The notes under the pieces: model-generated
Told to the model about the DNA's origin: nothing
Databases searched by the model: none
Seen by the model: only the letters and a program-made list of their open reading frames with translations
In this document: positions 20,449 through 25,199 of the stretch, piece by piece
How positions within the stretch are numbered: the first letter of the stretch is position 1
How the letters are laid out: each line of letters starts with the position of its first letter
NCBI GenBank assembly: GCA_000697335.1
Contig: JNEM01009185.1
Location: 1 to 25,199, forward strand
From: Conidiobolus incongruus B7586
Lineage: Eukaryota > Entomophthoromycota > Entomophthoromycetes > Entomophthorales > Conidiobolaceae
DNA length: 25,199 nucleotides
Direction: 5' to 3'
Translations under genes and position numbers: made by a program

Positions 20449-21081
20449 TTAGTACTTTCTGTACCACATGCGAAGAGTTCTAGAGCGTCTCATTTTCTTT
20501 TGTAATTGGAAAATACCATATAAAAGAGCTTCAGCAGTAGGGGGGCAACCAGGAACGTAAATATCAACAGGAACAATACGGTCACAACCACGAACTACGG
20601 CATAAGAGTAATGGTAGTAACCACCACCGTTAGCGCAAGAACCCATTGAAATGACCCAACGAGGTTCGGGCATCTGGTCATAAACTCTACGAAGAATGGG
20701 AGCCATTTTGTTAGTCAAAGTACCAGCAACGATCATAACATCAGATTGACGGGGAGAGGCACGGAATAAAATACCAAATTGATCTTGATCGTAACGAGAA
20801 GCAGCCATGTGCATCATTTCTACGGCACAACAGGCTAAACCGAAAGTCATGGGCCAAATAGAACCTTGACGAGCCCAGTTGGCAATTTTATCAACGGTAG
20901 ACAAAACATAATCTGAAGCATTATCAGGGGTAGCGATCAATTCATTGTTATTTTTGGGAGCAACCGCATTGCTGTGAGTAATGGGAGTTTGAACAAGAGC
21001 AGTGGTGTGAATGGGAGCACTCTTAGGGAAAGAGGTTCTTAAAGTTCTTAATCCAAATTGAGCAGAACGTAAGAAAGACAT
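20449..21081 (-). CDS. NDUFS7: NADH:ubiquinone oxidoreductase PSST subunit
   Basis: Nuclear-encoded 20 kDa subunit (NuoB family) of mitochondrial complex I. It binds iron-sulfur cluster N2, the last electron carrier before ubiquinone. A single exon encodes 210 residues. The first ~40 residues ([20 protein letters not shown]...) are rich in Arg, Ser and Thr with no acidic residue, as in a mitochondrial presequence. The N2 ligands are all present: the adjacent pair Cys84-Cys85 in [10 protein letters not shown], Cys149 in [15 protein letters not shown] and Cys179 in [14 protein letters not shown]. The C-terminus ([14 protein letters not shown]) is the usual basic family end. Its presence implies a functional complex I and an aerobic host. 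It is the only intact gene here without an intron, and it has more G+C-rich codons than its surroundings. Confidence 0.97.
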   Translation of the reverse strand: MSFLRSAQFGLRTLRTSFPKSAPIHTTALVQTPITHSNAVAPKNNNELIATPDNASDYVLSTVDKIANWARQGSIWPMTFGLACCAVEMMHMAASRYDQDQFGILFRASPRQSDVMIVAGTLTNKMAPILRRVYDQMPEPRWVISMGSCANGGGYYHYSYAVVRGCDRIVPVDIYVPGCPPTAEALLYGIFQLQKKMRRSRTLRMWYRKY

Positions 21082-21137
21082 AGTCGAGTGCTTTTATCTG
21101 TTTTGATTATTTAACTATTATTTATTATGTGCTAGTT

Positions 21138-21142
21138 ATTGG
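21138..21142 (-). promoter_or_regulatory. CCAAT box of NDUFS7
   Basis: ATTGG on + is CCAAT on the coding strand, 57 nt before the NDUFS7 ATG. Respiratory genes are classic HAP-complex targets in fungi, which makes the placement plausible. Confidence 0.4.
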
Positions 21143-21218
21143 ATCCAAAGTCAATTTTAGTGATAATTTATACTTATTACTATGATCATCTTAGATATGA
21201 TTGATTATCTATCAAATT

Positions 21219-21237
21219 AATATGATCCAATCATATT
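21219..21237. promoter_or_regulatory. 19-bp dyad with central CCA upstream of NDUFS7
   Basis: AATATGAT, then CCA, then ATCATATT: a perfect 8-bp inverted repeat with a 3-nt spacer that includes a CCAAT on +. It lies 138 nt before the NDUFS7 start. It could be an operator-like site or chance in AT-rich DNA. Confidence 0.3.
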
Positions 21238-22998
21238 CTAAACTAATTTGATTTTATGGGATTAAAAGTATACCATTTATCATTTATTACTAATTTCATC
21301 ATCATAATTAAAATTCCAAAATACTAAATAGGAGTAGTATGAAGAGTGAGGATTAAATGCGAATATTTTATTAATTTGAAAAGTATAATTATGTAATTTA
21401 AAGTGTTATCAATGAAAATATAATAAACATTTCATTTAAATATATTTATATCACAATGTCTTTTCCTATTATATTCTGTAATGAGCTATATGAAATTTAT
21501 CATTTTTCAATATATATTGAACATGTTTCTAGTTATCATTTATAAAAAAATCATAAAAAATATAACCACATTAAATCCACTCTATGATGATTTGAATATG
21601 AAATATCACTTATATATACATATATATTTAATATTTATTTTACATATAATACTGATTAATACTAAAAAAATTTTCAAAATTTTAATTTGCAATATATTAG
21701 TTTATATTTGTGTAAATTTATCTCTATATAAGAAATTTTATTCTAATGATGATATTGGATGATGATAATTTGTGAATTCAAAATCATATTTGATAAATTT
21801 ATTGGTTAAATATTTAAAATATATATATATATATATATATATAACCAAAATAATAGCCAATTAAAATTTTGTATTAATAGATGAATACAATTAAAGTATT
21901 TTTGTTTATAGCTTTAATTAAATGTTTTAAAGATTTTTCAAAAATTTTGAAAAAATAGTTATTTTATTAAACTAAATGCCTTGGATAAAGTTATAATGTA
22001 TAGTATAATTTAATTATTTATAAGCTCATTTAAGTTTATTAACAATTATTATATCTTAGCTGAATATTAATATAAATCGAGAAATTTCATATCTATATAA
22101 TGTTAACAATCAAACTGAATTTAATATATTTGAAAAATATTTATATATCTACTTGTTATTGTAACCATTAATTGAAATTATTTTCAGTTTTTATATAATT
22201 ATAGAATGCTATTGTTAGAGTTTCTTTAATGTACTTACATGGAATATATTTTTGAAGTATTGTTCATTGCATAAACCATAGTTCAAATTTATAAATTATT
22301 AAAACCATATTGATCCTAGTCAGTCACATTTTAATATTAAATATACAAAGTTATGTTGATATTACTTATTGCATATGAAATATATTGAGAAGCTTTTAAG
22401 ATTTATTGAAATATGAGTATTTTATTCATAAATTAGTTTTGATTAGATAATTATGGAAGAAAATTCGTTAATTTATTATATAATAATGATATTAATATTA
22501 TTATTATCTATCACATTTAGATTAAATTTTCTTGTCTCCACAACACATGAAATAATTCAAACATATATATTGTCAAAATACTATGTAATATCAAATAAAT
22601 ATCTTTCTATAATATGATAAAATTATTTAGATCATTTTGCAGTTTGTGATTTTGAATTTATTATAATCAAATACATCTTCAGTTAATGATTATTTAATAA
22701 TATTTGATAATTGATAAAACTTAATTATACTTTATAATTGTATTGAAATAATAATTTAGCAATTTATATCAATTACAATTAATTAATAAAGGAAACAATG
22801 TAATAGAATATGAGTTAAATCTATCTCAAAAATATAGAAGATAATTAGATATAATAGTCCAATATAAAATTTAGAAGTATTTTATATGAAACAATTTTGA
22901 ATGTATTCAATATAAATGCGAGGGTTAATTTTGATGTTAACAATGTTCATATAATCATGGTTCAATAAACATTGGATTTGGATAAACAGGTGAAATAA
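21238..22998. other. AT-rich intergenic region
   Basis: About 1.8 kb with no supported gene. A 93-codon open frame at 21481-21762 (+) is explained by A/T composition alone. An AT dinucleotide run lies at 21819-21843. Confidence 0.5.
21819..21843. repeat. (AT)n microsatellite
   Basis: Uninterrupted AT dinucleotide run of about 12 units. Confidence 0.85.
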
Positions 22999-23995
22999 TT
23001 AAGCACTCTTCTTATTTTCAGCTTCTTGACCCTTGGATAATTCATTAAAACGATCAGCCAAGTTCATATATTCTTTGTGTTGTTGATCAGCTTGCTTTTT
23101 CAAAGTTTTGAAATCAACAACCTTATTCTTGGCTTCAGCCAATTGTCCCTTAAGCTCTTCAATTTCTTTTTGGTATTTTTCCACATTGGTAATATCATTA
23201 CTGGTAGAGGGTTGCTACAATAATATTTTGTTATTATTAATTAATAGATATTAATTTTAGATAAATTACAGTTTTAGTCAAAACTTCGAGTTTTTCTTCA
23301 GCAATCAATAAAGCCAAAAGAATAGAGAAGGTATGGTTCAAAATTCTATAGATGAATATGTTAAAAATGGGATAACCTGTAATATGTTTGAAGCTTACAA
23401 AGAAAGTAAAAGAGTGAAACCAGTAAGGTACCTAAAGAGCAATATTAGAGAATAGAAGGATGACATAGAGAAAGGGTGATGTACATATTTCTTTGGGAGT
23501 AGAATTTCTTGGCGTGAGCCGAGTTATCTACTCTGACGTCTCCACCAACAATAGAATCAGCAGCTTCGGTAGCTTTAATCATACGGTTGACGGAATCTAA
23601 ATTAAAGTTAAATACACAGAAGAATATTTTTATCCAATTTTAATATACCAATGAATAGGATGAAAATAAACCTAAATTAAGAATATTAAGTGCCATAAGA
23701 TGATTTGAAAGAAGAAATATACTTACACAAATATTACTTTAAGGGTATAATCGACTTGTTTGATAATATTATTATTGATCCATAATAAAGCCTTCTTTCT
23801 CAAAGATTTGGGAAGGGGAACCTAAGGACATATTAGAGAGAGCAACTAATGATAAGTAAATTTAATTTACTAATAATCCCAAGAATAGAACAATCTATAT
23901 TATGAATAATATTAATATTGGAATGTTTAGTATAATAAAGAAATAGATACCTCAGTGCACAATATAGCAAATACGATTGAATAATAAAGAGCCAT
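22999..23995 (-). CDS. BCAP31: BAP31-family ER transmembrane protein
   Basis: ER membrane chaperone and export receptor of the BAP31/Yet3 family. Eight exons in coding order: 23995-23951, 23894-23871, 23821-23727, 23671-23649, 23596-23485, 23431-23399, 23345-23270 and 23214-22999, giving 207 residues. Three hydrophobic segments sit near residues 4-24, 48-63 and 99-125. The family blocks LFIDSVNRM and FYSQRNMYLTGFTLLLSLILN are intact. The rest (~140-205) is a Lys/Glu-rich coiled coil. The protein ends NKKSA, a KKXX COPI retrieval signal with lysines at -4 and -3, as in human BAP31. Exons 2, 4 and 6 are only 24, 23 and 33 nt, and each restores a piece of membrane segment that alignment to the family requires. 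Without them the hydrophobic segments are broken. Introns are 49-56 nt, all with GTA donors. Confidence 0.92.
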
Positions 23996-24116
23996 TATAA
24001 ATTAAATTTTGATAATTAATCGTTGTGCTTTTCAAATATAATGATAGCGTAATAAGAAGAATTGATTATGAAAGTAAGTCATATTATATACCGTTATTTC
24101 ATTGAATTCATAGTGA

Positions 24117-24124
24117 TGATGTCA
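24117..24124. promoter_or_regulatory. CRE-like TGATGTCA upstream of the BAP31 gene
   Basis: One mismatch from the TGACGTCA palindrome, 122 nt before the start codon. It might bind a bZIP factor, for example one of the ER-stress type, but this is only suggestive. Confidence 0.25.
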
Positions 24125-24149
24125 CAATTAGATAATTACAATTGTCTAA

Positions 24150-25199
24150 TTTTTGTTCCTTATCAAATTATTATTAAATTTAATTATTGATTATTGAAAT
24201 TTTTTCAATTTTAATCCAACATAATTACTATAAAATCAGCTTTAAAAAAAGTTAAAATTTCTAAAATCAATATTAATTCAGCTTAAATTAAAATTTTATT
24301 ATTTATTTCTTAAAATGTAATTTTTATAATAGTACCACCAAAAGTAAATAATAACCTTTTAAGTAATGCTATATTATTTTATTTTGATCAAGAATACAAA
24401 TTATTAGGGTTGTTTAGAATAATTAATCAAATATATAATGATGGTATTATTACTCATAGATGTTATTAAAGATAGGTTATGTGTTTTTGAGTTGGAGATA
24501 GTTATACTAAAAATAAACCATATAAAGGTAAAAAATATAAATATTTAATAAAAGGATATTAGATATTATATAGTCTTATATTAATAATTTAGAATAATTT
24601 TCAACAAAACTAAATATAAACCTTAATCAGTTATTAAAATTATTATAAAAATAATTAAGTTTAAAAGTACCAAATATGGTATTTTATTAATTAACAGTAT
24701 TTAATAAATTGGTATATATTTTTTTATTAAATTTATTACATATTGTATTATTCAAAAAACTTTATTTTTTTTAATCAAATATAAATAATATTAATTAATA
24801 AAATATATATTAAATAAATTGATAAATAAAAAAATAAAGATCAAAAATTAAATAAAATAAAAAATATATATTAGCTTGTAAAAATAAATTATAATATTAA
24901 AATTACTTATATACTAACTTGCAAAAATAAGTCAAAAATCAAAATTACTTATATATTTACTTATATCTTAAATAATTTTTAATTAAATAAATTTAAATTA
25001 ATATATATAATTTATCTATATTAGTTGATTATATTTAATTATATTTGATTTTATTTTATTAACTATTGGTTAATATATTAAAACTTGAAATTTAACCAAG
25101 ATAAGTTATAAATTTATAAGTTTATAAGTTAAAAGGATATAAATGACAAATCTATATATATATTTTTTTGTTGTATTTTACATATTATAAAATTATTAA
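24150..25199. other. AT-rich intergenic region at window end
   Basis: Very low G+C with A/T homopolymer-like tracts and a degenerate tandem repeat. No conserved frame recognised. The sequence simply runs off the window. Confidence 0.5.
24872..24957. repeat. Imperfect tandem repeat, two units of about 43 bp
   Basis: Unit 1 (24872-24914) begins TAGCTTGTAAAAATAA and unit 2 (24915-24957) begins TAACTTGCAAAAATAA. Both end in AAAATTACTTATATA. The middle has diverged and the offset shifts by about one base. Confidence 0.55.

Noticed and set aside
20213-20467. 84-codon open frame on - overlapping the end of NDUFS7
   Set aside because: It overlaps the NDUFS7 3' end in another frame and continues into AT-rich flank. 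Hydrophobic by composition only.
21481-21762. 93-codon open frame on +, rich in Ile, Leu, Tyr, Lys and Asn
   Set aside because: Composition is what A/T-rich DNA yields by default. No conserved motif, no distinct codon usage, no intron signature. It could only be rescued by conservation or transcript data.
1-25199. tRNA, rRNA, CRISPR, retroelement or DNA transposon
   Set aside because: No cloverleaf with a T-loop GTTCGA-type core, no regular spacer-repeat array, no reverse transcriptase, integrase or transposase motifs, and no convincing terminal repeats were seen by eye.

Overview
This looks like nuclear DNA of an AT-rich, intron-dense fungus. The evidence is seven recognisable eukaryotic housekeeping genes, complex I, a KKXX-tagged BAP31, an FKBP12, a fungal-style PPP1R37/Mhp1 protein, 42 very short spliceosomal introns (46-63 nt), and intergenic DNA far richer in A+T than the exons. 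Functional complex I argues against anaerobic gut fungi. An early-diverging zygomycete-type lineage (Entomophthoromycotina or Mucoromycota-like) is my inference and cannot be proved from this window. The standard genetic code fits every intact gene.

Layout: 1-1166 is AT-rich upstream DNA ending in a POL3 promoter. 1167-5126 (+) is POL3/POLD1, the DNA polymerase delta catalytic subunit, with 18 exons. 5127-5953 is a convergent 3' spacer. 5954-7035 (-) is ECHS1, mitochondrial enoyl-CoA hydratase, with 5 exons. 7036-12462 is a gene-poor stretch of about 5.4 kb. It holds a clearly recognisable dead copy of a TANGO2/NRDE-family gene (10380-11405, +), plus weaker decayed coding traces on either side. 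12463-14942 (-) is a leucine-rich-repeat protein of the PPP1R37/Mhp1 type with an RVxF phosphatase-docking motif. 15956-16387 (+) is FKBP12, head to head with it. 17045-18554 (+) is SNRNP40 (U5 40K WD protein). 18555-20448 is AT-rich. 20449-21081 (-) is the intronless NDUFS7/PSST subunit of complex I. 21082-22998 is AT-rich. 22999-23995 (-) is a BAP31-family ER protein built from eight exons, three of them microexons. 23996-25199 is AT-rich with a degenerate tandem repeat.

The genes do not form an operon or an evident cluster. They serve replication, fatty-acid beta-oxidation, respiration, splicing, protein folding/TOR-calcineurin pharmacology, PP1 regulation and ER export. Several start codons are preceded by CCAAT pentamers, sometimes with a TATA box about 50 nt downstream, and POL3 has an SBF/MBF/E2F-like CGCGAAAA element.

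I saw no new defence, mobile or biosynthetic system. The most interesting signals concern splicing: every donor not beginning GTA (3 of 42) lies in the gene for a spliceosome component, which also carries a 4-nt tandem donor and an 18-nt tandem acceptor. BAP31 has one microexon per membrane segment. PPP1R37 has a stop-free in-frame first intron encoding a hydrophobic stretch. The large desert also seems to be a graveyard of decayed host genes.
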